Source: Neptunicoccus sediminis (GTDB lineage: Bacteria > Pseudomonadota > Alphaproteobacteria > Rhodobacterales > Rhodobacteraceae). Taken from it: 64,000 nucleotides of DNA. The stretch lies in NCBI RefSeq assembly GCF_001719615.1, contig NZ_MDVX01000002.1, positions 62,001 to 126,000 on the forward strand, given 5' to 3'. The notes below the pieces were generated by a model. The model searched no databases and was not told the origin of the DNA. It was given only the letters and a program-made list of their open reading frames with translations. Of the stretch, positions 51,888-62,307 are shown one piece after another (position 1 is the first letter of the stretch; each line of letters starts with the position of its first letter). A program made the translations under genes and the position numbers.

Positions 51888-52946
51888 TTATCGCTGCTTG
51901 GGCAAGAGAAGAGAGCTGTCACCGTAGGAAAAGAAGCGGTATTTTTCTGCAATCGCGTGGGCGTAGATGGTTTTGACGGTCTCCACCCCCATCAGGGCAC
52001 TGACCAGCATCATCAGGGTTGATTTCGGAAGGTGGAAATTCGTAATCAAACCGTCTGTCACGGCAAATTCGAATCCCGGTTTGATGAAAATATCGGTTTC
52101 CCCGACCCAAGGCGCAATTTTGCCTGTGTCACGCGCCGCAGTTTCAATCAGACGCAGCGCAGTTGTGCCAACCGGAATGACCCGCCCGCCCTCGGCCTTG
52201 GTGCGGGCGATCTCGGCGGCGGCCTCTTCGTCCACCCTGCCCCATTCCGCGTGCATCTTGTGTTCGCTCACGTCGTCGGTCTTGACTGGCAGAAAGGTTC
52301 CGGCCCCCACGTGCAGGGTCACTTTAGAGAAGTTTACGCCCATGTCAGACAGGGAATCGAGTATTCCCTGATCAAAGTGCAAGGATGCCGTCGGCGCTGC
52401 CACCGCGCCGGAATTTTGTGCAAAGACCGTTTGGTAATCCTGCACATCCTGTTCGTCCGCTGCCCGTTTCGCCGCGATATAGGGCGGCAGCGGCATGGCA
52501 CCGAGCGCCGCAAGCTGCGCATCAAAATCCGCCCCCGAAAGGGAAAACCGCAGCCTGATCCCGTCCGCCCCCTTGTCCAGAACCTGCGCCGACAGCTCCG
52601 GTGAAAAGACAATCGTTTCGCCCGCCCGCACGCGCCGTCCCGGTTTGGCCAGCGCCATCCAGTCCCCCTGCCCGTCCAGCGACAACAGCGTCACCTCCAC
52701 TGCGGCAAAGGTTTCGCCCTGATCGGACAGGCGCCGCCGCTTGCCATTCAGCCGTGCGGGAATAACCTTGGTGTCATTCAGAACCAGACGGTCGCCGCGC
52801 CTCAGGAACTTTGGCAGATCATAGAAATGATGGTCCGAGATTTCTGCCCCCTGCGCCAGCAACAGACGCGAGGACGGGCGCGGTTTGGCCGGACGCAGGG
52901 CAATCAGGCTTTCGGGCAGATCAAAGTCAAAATCAGAGAGTTTCAT
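51888..52946 (-). CDS. queA: S-adenosylmethionine:tRNA ribosyltransferase-isomerase
   Basis: Transfers the ribosyl part of SAM to 7-aminomethyl-deazaguanine in tRNA during queuosine synthesis. 352 residues. [16 protein letters not shown] at the start, [25 protein letters not shown] and [16 protein letters not shown] are family signatures. ATG 52946 matches the usual N-terminus. Confidence 0.97.
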   Translation of the reverse strand: MKLSDFDFDLPESLIALRPAKPRPSSRLLLAQGAEISDHHFYDLPKFLRRGDRLVLNDTKVIPARLNGKRRRLSDQGETFAAVEVTLLSLDGQGDWMALAKPGRRVRAGETIVFSPELSAQVLDKGADGIRLRFSLSGADFDAQLAALGAMPLPPYIAAKRAADEQDVQDYQTVFAQNSGAVAAPTASLHFDQGILDSLSDMGVNFSKVTLHVGAGTFLPVKTDDVSEHKMHAEWGRVDEEAAAEIARTKAEGGRVIPVGTTALRLIETAARDTGKIAPWVGETDIFIKPGFEFAVTDGLITNFHLPKSTLMMLVSALMGVETVKTIYAHAIAEKYRFFSYGDSSLLLPKQR

Positions 52947-53006
52947 GGGCCTGCCCATGCCCAAACCCGCGCCGGAGTGCAACTGTTTTTGCACCTATCA
53001 CGGCGG

Positions 53007-56000
53007 CTATTGCGCCGGGGGTGCCGGGGGTTGGGTGCGGAAAATCTCGCGGAAGGCACCGGGTGTCAGGATCGACAGCGGGTTGACCGACACTTTGGGA
53101 TCATCCGCCGGACCCTGCATCCGGTAGGTAAAGCTGAACATACCTTCCCCCTTGCGCCGCCCCATCAACGGGCCGAGCAGCCTTTCAAAAATGCCGTTCA
53201 CGGCATAAAGCGGCGTTACCACCCCCTCAAAGTTAACCGACTTGCGGGCGGTGTCATACCAGCCGTCCAGCGTCATGCCCATCGACGGCCCGACTGCGCT
53301 GATCTTTTCCAGCTTCACCCCGTTGGAGCGTAGTTTGAACTGCCCCTCTACAGTGTTGAAATGAATGCCTTCCCCTTCCAACTGCTGCAACAGCCCGACC
53401 ACGGAAATCGCGTTCAACAAGCCAGCCATAGCCGAGGCATCCCGCAGCCGTGTGCGGTTCACATTCAGGCTGCCGTCGTAATTCCCCTCACCGGAACGGG
53501 GCACCAGCACCAGACGCATGTCGCCGCCTCGCGCGTTTTTCAGCAGGCCGGCGGATTGCAACACCCCGCCGGCGTCCTTGCTGGTCAATTCCAGCGCGGT
53601 GCCGTGTTCTTGGGGAAACAACTGTCCGTCCACCCGCGTACCGCCGTTGATCCGGCCCACAAAACTGCCGCGCAACCCCTGAAGCGTGGTCAGTTTCCCT
53701 GAAAACGCGCTGAGCGTCAGACTGTCGGTGATCCGCACCTGATCCAGCGCCAGTTTGATGGTCGAATCGCCCGATCCGCCGGAACCGCCGCCCCCTGTGC
53801 CATCGTCAAGAAAGCGCAGGTCGGCCCGTCCGCCGTTGACCGAGATCGTCGAGCCACCAGTCCCCGTCGGGGTCAGAACTGCGGATGTATCAAGCCAGCG
53901 TCCCACCGAAACGCTGTCAAACCGTGCGCGGCGCAGGCTGCCGTCAGGGTTCAGCTCAAGCCGGCCCTCGGCGGACAGGCCCGGGGCAGAAAACGCGATG
54001 CTGTCCACCTGTGGCTGCGCGCCCAGTTGTCCTGAAATATCCAGCCGCCCCGATGCGCCCGCCGCTTTGGACCAGTTCAGCGCCGGAATTGACAATTGCG
54101 CCCCTTGCAGGTCTGAAGACAGCGCAAATGAAGGGGCAGCCCCTTTTCGAAGCGTGATATCCATCGCCCCCCGTGTACGACCGCTGATCGTCCCGTCGGG
54201 TAACTGGATGCCCATAGACCGCAGGTTCGCCTCGGACAGATCAAATGACGCGTTTACAGAGCTTTCCTTGGGCAGATCTTTCCCAAAAGCCTGACTCCAG
54301 CGGGCTTTTACCGGAACCGAATCCAGCATCACATCCCCCGAAAGCACCACGCCTTTCTCGGTCACATCCGCCATCAACGCATCCGCTGTCAGGGTCTTGC
54401 CCTTAATCAGCGTATCAGAGCGCAAACCGCCGAGCCGTGCTTTCAGGTTCATCTTCACATCACGGGTGTCAGCGTCCTTATCCAGCGGCAGTTTGAACGT
54501 GCCCGCTACCACTGCTTGCCCTTGGGCCACATCTTCGGACAGGCCAACCTTGTTCAGAAACTGGAACTTCTCCACGTTGAGCAGGCCAAGCGCAGCCCCC
54601 ACGCTGCCCTTGGCGTTCAGGGTGATTTCTCCGGGGGACGGACGCTGGTGAATATCCGGAATAAACAGCCCCGATCCGGCGACATCTACCTCAGACCCGT
54701 CAGGCGCCACCACATAACCGCTGCTCAGGTCGAGCCGCAGATCCTGATGGGTGAGATAGCCAAATCCGGTGCCTTCCTGCAATCGTGGCACGGTTTTGAC
54801 AAAGCGGAAGTTGGCGGCCCTGATACCAAAGTTGAAGGCGTATTCGAATTTCCCGCTATAAGACCGCATACCGCCACCGAAATTGACGATCTGCCCCTGC
54901 GAGACGTTTTCGTTGATCCAGCGGCGGGTTTTATCGACCACAGGTTTGGGCCAAAGCTGTTTCAGCCGCGCCAGCCCGATCCGGTTCACATCCACATCAT
55001 AGCTGTTTTCCCAATGGGTTTCACCGGCGACGGATTTCCCGCGGACCTTAATCGTGGTGTCCCCGTCAAACACCGCCAGCCGCCCCACTTCGATCGTAAG
55101 CGGCGCAAATGAAATCCGCGCATCAAGTGCAGCCGCGGACAGGCCCACATCCTGATCAAACAGATCAGGGCGCACGATATTAATGTCAGACAGGCGCAAC
55201 TGGCCTGAAAGCGCATCCACACGCCCCGCATCACTGCGGTGCATCTGGGCGAATCCGGTGGCTTGCAACGCGCCTGAACTGGTTTGCAGGTCCACTTGTG
55301 TCAGGTTCAGCGCGTCTTTTTCGTGGTTATAATCAAAATAGACCTTTGCCTGACTAAAGGTGATCGGCTGGCTGTCGGGTGTCTCTGCCAGCGCACCTTC
55401 GGACAATTGCAAAACCCCGTGCAGGTTGCCAAGGGTGCCGTCACCGGACAGGCTCGCCCGTACAGAACCGGACAGCGTGGTCTCCAGATTGCGCAGCCAG
55501 TCAAATGCCTGAAAGATATCCGCTATTTCCGAAGGAGCGGCCTGTGCAAACTGAAAGGACACGGTCGCTTCCTTTGAGCCAAGCACATAATCCCCGTTCA
55601 GGATCATTGAGGCCGTCTTGGGCTTGGCCGCACTGGCCGCAGCGCCACCGTCTGCGCCGCTCAGGACCAGTTCGGCCCGCCCCGACAACCGATCACCGTC
55701 CCGCGTTATCGTCAGCGTCGAATTGGCCAGCACCCAAGAGCGCCCCGAGGCGCGATCAAGATAGGTCACTTCGGTGTCAAACAGTTCGATCTTTTTCAAA
55801 CTGCGCAGCCCTACCCTGTTCTGAAGCCCGTCCAGCAATGCCAGCACATCCAACCCCTCGGTCAAGCCCGCGCCATCCCCGAACAGGGTGATCGTGCCAT
55901 CTTCGGCCCGCTCCAGCGAAAGTTGCGAGCCGACAATCCCGATATCCTCGGGGGCGACGCGTCCTTGTAGTAGCGACAAAAGCGAAAAACGGGTGCGCAG

Positions 56001-56294
56001 CTCTGGCACCACCAGCAATTTGCGGCCTTCAGCGTCCGCAATCACCACATTGCGCAACTGGATGCTGTTGCCGACACCCTGCGTGCCGGACAAAAGCGAC
56101 ACGCCGCCGATCTGCACGGTCTCCCCCGCAAGCTGCGTGTTCAGACGCTCTTGGACCAGCGTTTGCACCATCGGGATTTCCAGCGGCCCGCTGCGCAATA
56201 GCACGCTGACCCCGCCGACAGACAGGACCGTCAGGACGATACCGGCCATCAGCATGGCCATTCCGGCCACCAGAACATGTCTAATCCAGATCAA
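53007..56294 (-). CDS. AsmA/YhdP-like large envelope protein
   Basis: 1095-residue protein with one N-terminal membrane anchor (about 5-35) and a very long beta-rich periplasmic region containing DUF3971 (about 300-600) and a C-terminal AsmA-like domain (about 850-1060). YhdP-type proteins are thought to form bridges that move phospholipids between the two membranes. The C-terminus ends with a proline-alanine-rich tail. It stands alone on the minus strand, divergent from bcp. Confidence 0.87.
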   Translation of the reverse strand: MIWIRHVLVAGMAMLMAGIVLTVLSVGGVSVLLRSGPLEIPMVQTLVQERLNTQLAGETVQIGGVSLLSGTQGVGNSIQLRNVVIADAEGRKLLVVPELRTRFSLLSLLQGRVAPEDIGIVGSQLSLERAEDGTITLFGDGAGLTEGLDVLALLDGLQNRVGLRSLKKIELFDTEVTYLDRASGRSWVLANSTLTITRDGDRLSGRAELVLSGADGGAAASAAKPKTASMILNGDYVLGSKEATVSFQFAQAAPSEIADIFQAFDWLRNLETTLSGSVRASLSGDGTLGNLHGVLQLSEGALAETPDSQPITFSQAKVYFDYNHEKDALNLTQVDLQTSSGALQATGFAQMHRSDAGRVDALSGQLRLSDINIVRPDLFDQDVGLSAAALDARISFAPLTIEVGRLAVFDGDTTIKVRGKSVAGETHWENSYDVDVNRIGLARLKQLWPKPVVDKTRRWINENVSQGQIVNFGGGMRSYSGKFEYAFNFGIRAANFRFVKTVPRLQEGTGFGYLTHQDLRLDLSSGYVVAPDGSEVDVAGSGLFIPDIHQRPSPGEITLNAKGSVGAALGLLNVEKFQFLNKVGLSEDVAQGQAVVAGTFKLPLDKDADTRDVKMNLKARLGGLRSDTLIKGKTLTADALMADVTEKGVVLSGDVMLDSVPVKARWSQAFGKDLPKESSVNASFDLSEANLRSMGIQLPDGTISGRTRGAMDITLRKGAAPSFALSSDLQGAQLSIPALNWSKAAGASGRLDISGQLGAQPQVDSIAFSAPGLSAEGRLELNPDGSLRRARFDSVSVGRWLDTSAVLTPTGTGGSTISVNGGRADLRFLDDGTGGGGSGGSGDSTIKLALDQVRITDSLTLSAFSGKLTTLQGLRGSFVGRINGGTRVDGQLFPQEHGTALELTSKDAGGVLQSAGLLKNARGGDMRLVLVPRSGEGNYDGSLNVNRTRLRDASAMAGLLNAISVVGLLQQLEGEGIHFNTVEGQFKLRSNGVKLEKISAVGPSMGMTLDGWYDTARKSVNFEGVVTPLYAVNGIFERLLGPLMGRRKGEGMFSFTYRMQGPADDPKVSVNPLSILTPGAFREIFRTQPPAPPAQ

Positions 56295-56434
56295 TGCCTC
56301 TCCGCTCGTCTTTCATCGGTAACAGTGACATGCGGTTATTTTCCACACTTGATCTCTGCGCGCCCACCCTATTTACGTGACCGGGCCGCTGATACCAGCG
56401 CCAGTTTAACAAGTTTTTGCGAACGGGGATATAA

Positions 56435-56896
56435 ATGCCTGAAATCGGTGAAAAAGCGCCTATGTTCACTCTGCCACGGGACGGTGGCGGGTCTGTGTCA
56501 CTGGCGGATTACAAGGGACGCGCTGTGGTGCTCTATTTTTATCCGCGCGACAATACGCCGGGCTGCACGAAAGAAAGCATCGGTTTTAGCGAGAAAACCG
56601 ACGCGTTTGAGTCCGCGGGCGCCGTGATCATCGGCGTGTCAAAGGATAGCGTGGCCAGCCATGACAAATTCGTCGCCAAGCACAACCTTGGGGTGACACT
56701 GGTCTCGGATGAATCCGGTACATTGTGCGAGGACATGGGCGTCTGGGTCGAAAAAAACATGTACGGCAAGAAATTCATGGGAATCGAACGGGCCACATTC
56801 CTGATCGACGGCGACGGTGTGATCCGCGAAATCTGGCGCAAGGTAAAGGTGCCCGGTCATGTGGAGGCTGTTCTTGACGCGGTGAAAACCTTATGA
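56435..56896 (+). CDS. bcp: Thioredoxin-dependent peroxiredoxin (Bcp/PrxQ)
   Basis: 153-residue thiol peroxidase. The peroxidatic cysteine is C44 in DNTPGCTKES. The cysteine five residues later found in many Bcp proteins is absent (ESIGF); the only other cysteine is C98 in SGTLCEDMG, so it acts either as an atypical 2-Cys or a 1-Cys enzyme. The stop overlaps the start of the DUF455 gene (ATGA). Confidence 0.95.
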   Translation: MPEIGEKAPMFTLPRDGGGSVSLADYKGRAVVLYFYPRDNTPGCTKESIGFSEKTDAFESAGAVIIGVSKDSVASHDKFVAKHNLGVTLVSDESGTLCEDMGVWVEKNMYGKKFMGIERATFLIDGDGVIREIWRKVKVPGHVEAVLDAVKTL

Positions 56897-57705
56897 GCCA
56901 GCCGACACTGACGGAACTGGCCTGTTCGGTCCTGAACACCGCCGACGGACGCGAGAAAACCGCCAAAAGCCATGCTGCCGCTGAATTGTGGTTTTCCATG
57001 AAAGAGGCCGGAACCCCGCTGGAGATCGGCAACAGCCAGCCGCCGGATTTTCCCGCGCGCCCCGATGCGCCCGAACTGCTGCCCCCTAACAAGGTGCCGC
57101 GCCGTAAGCTTGGCTCGGTTGAGGGGCGCAACACGCTGATCCATGCCATCGCCCATATCGAACTGAACGCGGTGGACCTGCATTGGGACATTATTGCACG
57201 GTTTTCCCATGTGAAAATGCCGATGGGGTATTTTGACGACTGGGTGAAAGCAGCCGATGAAGAAAGTAAACATTTCAACCTGTTATGCGACCGACTTGAA
57301 GCGCTAGGCAGCTATTACGGGGCATTCGCGGCCCATGCAGGCATGTGGCGTGCTGCCGAGGAAACCGCAAAAGATTTCATGGGGCGGCTCGCCATTGTGC
57401 CGATGGTGCTAGAGGCGCGCGGGCTGGATGTTACACCCGGCATGATCCAGCAGTTCAAATCCGCCAAGGACGCCGAAACCGTCGCCGCGCTTGAAATCAT
57501 CTACGCCGAAGAAGTCGGACATGTGGCCTATGGCTCCAAATGGTTTCACTTTCTGTGCGGCCGCCATGATATTGATCCCAAAGACGAATTTCACCGTCTT
57601 GTGCAGCAGTATTTTCCCGGCGGACTAAAGCCCCCCTTTAACGATGAAAAACGCGCCGAGGCGGGATTGCCGCTGGATTTCTACTGGCCGATGGCGGGCG
57701 ACTGA
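56893..57705 (+). CDS. DUF455 ferritin-like protein
   Basis: 270-residue ferritin-like helical protein of unknown function. Metal-ligand-type residues are seen in IAHIELNAVDLHWD, ADEESKHFNLL and YAEEVGHVAYGSKWF, giving the paired Glu/His pattern of a di-metal site. Coupling to bcp by a four-base overlap suggests a link to peroxide or metal stress, an inference from context. Confidence 0.9.
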   Translation: MSQPTLTELACSVLNTADGREKTAKSHAAAELWFSMKEAGTPLEIGNSQPPDFPARPDAPELLPPNKVPRRKLGSVEGRNTLIHAIAHIELNAVDLHWDIIARFSHVKMPMGYFDDWVKAADEESKHFNLLCDRLEALGSYYGAFAAHAGMWRAAEETAKDFMGRLAIVPMVLEARGLDVTPGMIQQFKSAKDAETVAALEIIYAEEVGHVAYGSKWFHFLCGRHDIDPKDEFHRLVQQYFPGGLKPPFNDEKRAEAGLPLDFYWPMAGD

Positions 57706-57849
57706 TCCGGCGATTGGCGGAAACCTGCGGAGCGGACAAGAAAATCTTGCCTGTTTCCAAAGGGTTTTGTAAACCACTTGGGTGTTCTGAAACAAACCGA
57801 GCAACGGTCCCGACCAAGGGTGCCAGAATGCAAATGCAGAAGGAAAACG

Positions 57850-59187
57850 ATGAACGGACCGTTTGCAAAACTGAACGCGCTGCTGGCACGTCATGTGCCC
57901 GAACAACGCATTTACATGCGTACCGAGCGCACAACCCGCTATTTTCGGGCAACCCCGCTGTTTCAAACGGCAGTCGGGGCGGTCATTACTGTGGGCGTCT
58001 GCTGGACCGTTATCGCTACTTCTACCCTGATGATCGACCGGATCAGTGCGCGGTCGGATAAAACGCAGGCGCAGGTGATGCAGCGCGCCTATGAAGCCCG
58101 CCTGAACGAGCTGAGCAAGGAACGGGACACCCGTGCCCTTGAAGCGCAAACCGCACAGGACAGGTTCTACATCGCGCTGGAACAGATTTCCCAGCAGCAA
58201 AGCGAATTGTTACAGGCCGAAGAAGAACGCCGCGAACTGGCGACCGGCCTGAAAATCATGCAAAAAAAGCTGCAAGTAGCGATTAAGGAACGGGACGAGG
58301 CGCAAAAACAGTCCGACAGTGTGATGGCCGAAATGCAGGCTGTGACCGGCAGTCTCAGCACCAAACTGGGCAGCGCGAATGATACAGAAGAAACCCTGAC
58401 CACAATGGCACGCGCGCTCGAGGACACAGTGGCGCAGCGGGACCAGTTGGAAACCACGGCCGAGGAACTCTATACCCAGATGTCCGAAATGTCGCTGGCC
58501 CATCAGTTGAAGGAACAGCAGACCGCGCGGATCTTTGCCCGTCTGGAACAGGCGGTGGATGTCACGCTTGGTCCGCTTGAAAAAGCGCTCAGCAATGCCG
58601 GCATCAACACCGACAGTATTCTTGACGAAATGCGGCGCACCCATTCAGGCACCGGCGGTCCACTGACGGCGCTTTCAATTTCGACCAAAGGGGACTCCGC
58701 CAGCCAGTTGAACCGGGACGCGGTCGAGATTCTGGACAAGATGGATCGGGTCGGTCTGGCAAAAATGGCCGTTTCCAAACTGCCCCTGTCCTTTCCGGTT
58801 GATGGCGGTTATCGCAACACCTCGGGGTTTGGCTATCGTCGCGATCCCAAAACCGGCGGTCGCCGGATGCACAAAGGCAATGACATGGCCGGCGCACGCG
58901 GGACAGCGATCCTTGCGACCGGCGACGGGGTTGTTACCTTTGCAGGCCGTCAGAGCGGGTATGGAAAGCTCGTCAAAATCCGCCATGTGCGCGGATTTGA
59001 AACTTATTACGCCCATATGAGCAAAATTCGCGTGAAGTCCGGCCAAAGGGTCTCGCGCGGTGAGCGAATTGGTGATATGGGCAACACGGGCCGGTCCACC
59101 GGCGTGCATCTCCACTATGAGGTGCGCATAAATGGTACTGCAGTTAACCCCTCTAAATATATGAAGGCAGCTAGAAATGTTTTCTAA
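57850..59187 (+). CDS. M23 family metalloendopeptidase with coiled coil
   Basis: 445-residue murein endopeptidase. A membrane anchor at about 38-62, a long coiled coil (about 70-235) and a C-terminal LytM domain with zinc ligands H341 and D345 (HKGNDM) and the HxH at 420-422 (GVHLHYEV). ATG 57850 has AAGGA close upstream. The 3' end overlaps the bactofilin gene by eleven bases; M23-bactofilin pairs are common, and the bactofilin scaffold may place the hydrolase in the cell envelope. Confidence 0.93.
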   Translation: MNGPFAKLNALLARHVPEQRIYMRTERTTRYFRATPLFQTAVGAVITVGVCWTVIATSTLMIDRISARSDKTQAQVMQRAYEARLNELSKERDTRALEAQTAQDRFYIALEQISQQQSELLQAEEERRELATGLKIMQKKLQVAIKERDEAQKQSDSVMAEMQAVTGSLSTKLGSANDTEETLTTMARALEDTVAQRDQLETTAEELYTQMSEMSLAHQLKEQQTARIFARLEQAVDVTLGPLEKALSNAGINTDSILDEMRRTHSGTGGPLTALSISTKGDSASQLNRDAVEILDKMDRVGLAKMAVSKLPLSFPVDGGYRNTSGFGYRRDPKTGGRRMHKGNDMAGARGTAILATGDGVVTFAGRQSGYGKLVKIRHVRGFETYYAHMSKIRVKSGQRVSRGERIGDMGNTGRSTGVHLHYEVRINGTAVNPSKYMKAARNVF

Positions 59188-59701
59188 AAGCAAAATCAGT
59201 GAGACCAACAAGCCGGCCCCCGCGGCAGATGCAAACAAACCCTCCGGTGCGGCTCCAGCGACACCACCGTCCAAACCGGCAACGCCACCTACACCGGCTT
59301 CTGCGCCCTCCACACCGCCAAAGGCGAAGCCACCGGCCTCTGCCCTGTCGTCCGATCTGACCATCACGGGCAACTTGCAAACCACGGGTGACATTCAGAT
59401 CGAAGGCAAGATCAAAGGCGACATCCGCGCCCATCTTCTGACCGTTGGCGAAGGCGCCACTGTGGAAGGCGAGATCATGGCCGACGATGTGGTTGTGAAC
59501 GGCCGTGTGATCGGCCGTGTTCGTGGCCTGAAAGTGCGCCTGACCTCTTCCGCACGTGTTGAGGGCGACATCATCCACAAAACAATCGCTATCGAAAGCG
59601 GCGCCCATTTTGAAGGCTCCGTGCAGCGTCAGGAAGATCCCCTGAACGCCGGTAGCGCCGCGGCTGCAAAACCCGCGCCAGCGACACCAAACAACGGTTG
59701 A
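59177..59701 (+). CDS. Bactofilin
   Basis: 174-residue polymer-forming cytoskeletal protein. A Pro/Ala-rich disordered N-terminus (about 10-55), the beta-helical bactofilin core (about 58-145, with NLQTTGDIQIEGKIKGDI, VEGEIMADDVVVNGRV) and a short tail. It overlaps the preceding M23 peptidase gene, pointing to a joint role in local peptidoglycan remodelling. Confidence 0.95.
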   Translation: MFSKSKISETNKPAPAADANKPSGAAPATPPSKPATPPTPASAPSTPPKAKPPASALSSDLTITGNLQTTGDIQIEGKIKGDIRAHLLTVGEGATVEGEIMADDVVVNGRVIGRVRGLKVRLTSSARVEGDIIHKTIAIESGAHFEGSVQRQEDPLNAGSAAAAKPAPATPNNG

Positions 59702-59749
59702 TCCGGTCGATCACCGTTTAAGGGGCGTTAACCGCCCTGCCCGCACATC

Positions 59750-59784
59750 AAAACAGCCGCCGGAGACGATCCGTCGGCTGTTTT
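59750..59784. terminator. Bidirectional terminator between bactofilin and cytochrome c genes
   Basis: AAAACAGCCG (59750-59759) and CGGCTGTTTT (59775-59784) form a ten-base stem with T-rich flanks on both strands, placed between two convergent genes. Confidence 0.88.
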
Positions 59785-59822
59785 GTTTCAATTCTTATCT
59801 ATCGCAAACCGGCTGTCTACAA

Positions 59823-60311
59823 TCAGTCCTGCAATTCTTCCGCAAGATAGGCGAGCAGATTGTTGATGTCCTTGTCCTTCTTCAAACCGGCAAAGGTCAT
59901 CTTGGTTCCGGGCACGAAATCTTTGGGTTTGTGCAGATACTTCGTCAGGTTCTCCGGCGTCCAGACAATCCCCGAATTGATCATCGCGTCCGAATAGCGG
60001 AAGCCTTCGACTTCACCTGCGGGGCGGTTAAACACGCCAGCCAGTGACGGCCCGACACCATTCTTACCGGCCTCAAGCTTGTGGCAGGCTTTGCACTTGT
60101 TAAAGACCCGTTTGCCCTTTTTCGCATCGCCATCAATCACGACTTTGGCAATCTCGGCCTCTGTGGCTGTGTCCGTTGTCGCTTCGGTGGCGGCGGTATC
60201 GGCACCGGTCGTTGTTGTAATCGCTGTTGCGGATTCTTCAGCCGCAACAATCCCGCCCAAAGCGACGAGGCTGGCTGTAGTGGCTGCAATCCAGATACGG
60301 TTTGACTTCAT
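59823..60311 (-). CDS. Cytochrome c, class I (c2-like)
   Basis: 162-residue monoheme cytochrome c. A signal sequence or anchor at about 6-24, a Thr/Ala/Glu-rich linker (about 25-58), heme site CKACH at 73-77 and the axial methionine M138 in VPGTKMTFAG. The long low-complexity linker suggests a tethered domain like the membrane-bound cytochromes that feed oxidases or reaction centres, though a cleaved signal peptide cannot be excluded. Confidence 0.92.
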   Translation of the reverse strand: MKSNRIWIAATTASLVALGGIVAAEESATAITTTTGADTAATEATTDTATEAEIAKVVIDGDAKKGKRVFNKCKACHKLEAGKNGVGPSLAGVFNRPAGEVEGFRYSDAMINSGIVWTPENLTKYLHKPKDFVPGTKMTFAGLKKDKDINNLLAYLAEELQD

Positions 60312-60467
60312 CAGAACATCCTTTCCCTGATTGGCTTACCTGACGAACAACCTAGCACTGTGCATCCACAGGACCAGAGAGAAATCCGGTCCAAGGCTGT
60401 TCTGCCGCAGGAGAACAGCCTTGGACAGGCTTCAGCTTGGGAGAATTAAATCAGCGTCACACGGGGC

Positions 60468-61685
60468 TCAGGCGGCCGTCGCGCGGTCCATCTGCAACAG
60501 CAGCAATTGGGGGCGTTCGGTTGCGATCCGGCGGTGTTTCAGCGTAGCGACAACATCGCGACCTTTGACAAATCCGATGGTGTTTGCGGCAACCGGGACT
60601 TGGGACAGACGGTTTTCAGGGCTGACACGTGGCGCATCCGGCCGCGCCGTGATCGTCGCCGGAGCAACCTGACAGACAATCGGGCGGATCAGCCGCGTGA
60701 ACACGGCCAGCATCAACGCATTGGCGACCAGCGACAGTGCAAAGATCATGCCAAGCCCTGCAAAAACACTCCACATAACTTGGGTGTTCTGGACCAGACC
60801 ATTTGCGGCAACACGGGCAAAGACGACCGGAGATGCTTCCGTTGCCAAGGTTGCGGCGTAATGGCTGTACAGCTCTCCAAGGGCGAGCAGGATCAGGCAG
60901 GTCACGGAAAGCGGCAGCATCTGTAGCGAGATATGCAGGCTGCGGGACATCAGCGAGCTGCGGGTTTCAGACCGCGCCAGACGGTTGGCAACGCAGATCA
61001 CCGAAAAGACCAGAGATGCCGGTATGCTAAGCTTCAGGATAGTCATGAAATCTGTGCCGAACATCATCAGCGACAGGCCGAAGATTGCGATATTGGCGCT
61101 GACCAGCTCACGACGGAAAAATTCCGAGAAATCCTGTGATACTTTCGGGCGCTGCATCGCGTGAACGCCGTTCTGCGGGCTGTGGGCATCCGTTACATCT
61201 ATGGAACCGGCGGCGTTCTTGGCAAGGCGGCGCAGATGGCATGTGACAGCCAGCCGGAAGATAATCTTGGACACTGTCACGCACAGCAACACGGCAGCCA
61301 GAACACCGCAAAGGGCTGTAACCAATGTATCAAACTGCACCGCACCGGCCACGCCGTTGAAGCGTGCCCATGTTTCCAGCAGATGCCCGCTCGCCAGTTG
61401 CAATGCAGCCTCACCGATCAACGTGACGCCGACAAAGACAAAGGCCAGCGTCCAACCGCGGTTGCCATCCACTTCCTGCCCTTCGGTGCGGGCATAAATC
61501 GCCGCAACTGGCAGTTGCGTCACAAGGATCAACCCGAAGGACAGCAGGATGCAGTCGATGTGCAGCCCAAAATGTTCAAAGGCGAGGAAGGTCAGCAGAT
61601 AGGACGCCGCCAGCACAATCAGAACGAGAGCAGACTGCGTGATGATGTAGGAATAAAAAGGTCTGTTCGGAGTGTCGGCAAACAT
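60468..61685 (-). CDS. Unrecognised polytopic membrane protein
   Basis: 405-residue protein with about eight hydrophobic segments in two groups of four (roughly 12-140 and 193-326), separated by a polar loop of about 50 residues and ending in an 80-residue soluble tail (QVAPATITARPDAPRV onward). The two halves are similarly built, each ending near a tract of basic residues. I do not recognise the family. It stands alone between the cytochrome c gene and the tRNA-Ser gene. Confidence 0.7.
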   Translation of the reverse strand: MFADTPNRPFYSYIITQSALVLIVLAASYLLTFLAFEHFGLHIDCILLSFGLILVTQLPVAAIYARTEGQEVDGNRGWTLAFVFVGVTLIGEAALQLASGHLLETWARFNGVAGAVQFDTLVTALCGVLAAVLLCVTVSKIIFRLAVTCHLRRLAKNAAGSIDVTDAHSPQNGVHAMQRPKVSQDFSEFFRRELVSANIAIFGLSLMMFGTDFMTILKLSIPASLVFSVICVANRLARSETRSSLMSRSLHISLQMLPLSVTCLILLALGELYSHYAATLATEASPVVFARVAANGLVQNTQVMWSVFAGLGMIFALSLVANALMLAVFTRLIRPIVCQVAPATITARPDAPRVSPENRLSQVPVAANTIGFVKGRDVVATLKHRRIATERPQLLLLQMDRATAA

Positions 61686-61960
61686 AGACTGTCCTTAAAC
61701 TGCTATAAGCGGTGTCGGTTGTTAATCTTGTCGTTCGTATTTGATAGTTTTCAATTTGGGCCAAAAAAGGTCACAACTTGGGCAGCATCCTAATTTCTCA
61801 AATTAAGAACATGCGATTTTTCCAAGAAAACATTGCAATTTTTAGTCAAAACGGTCCGCTTCCGCCGCCGGCGGGCTGCTCAACCATAGGCTGAACTGTG
61901 ACGTCCATGCGTCTTTTTCAAGGGGTTTAAGACATCAGGGGAATAGCCGGAACTACAGGC

Positions 61961-62048
61961 TGGCGGAGAGACAGGGATTCGAACCCTGGGAGGCTCTCAC
62001 CTCAACGGTTTTCAAGACCGCCGCATTCGACCACTCTGCCACCTCTCC
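61961..62048 (-). tRNA. tRNA-Ser(UGA)
   Basis: On the minus strand a class II tRNA folds with acceptor GGAGAGG/TCTCTCC, anticodon stem GCGGT/ACCGT holding loop CTTGAAA (anticodon TGA), a long variable arm and the T loop TTCGAAT. CCA is encoded at 61963-61961. Confidence 0.96.
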
Positions 62049-62307
62049 GCATTCGGGTGCCTGCTTGTCGCTGCTTTGGGTTTCGTAATTGCGCGCGCGC
62101 CAAACTGCAAGCCTCTTTTTTGTCGGCAACAGGCTGCTGGTTTCTGGGTGTCCTTGGATTAACAGGCTTCCATAACAAAGTGCTTTATGGTTAGGGTATC
62201 GTCAAAACCCGCGATACAGCGGGGCGAGGCGGAACACGATTGCGTTTTTGACTTTGGACCGGCGCCAGATCGGTAAAGCAAATGACGCAACCAAGGAGAC
62301 AGGCACG

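Noticed and set aside
61792-61806. Inverted repeat TAATTT/AAATTA
   Set aside because: Short, A/T-only arms; likely chance in an A/T-rich leader and not matching a known operator.
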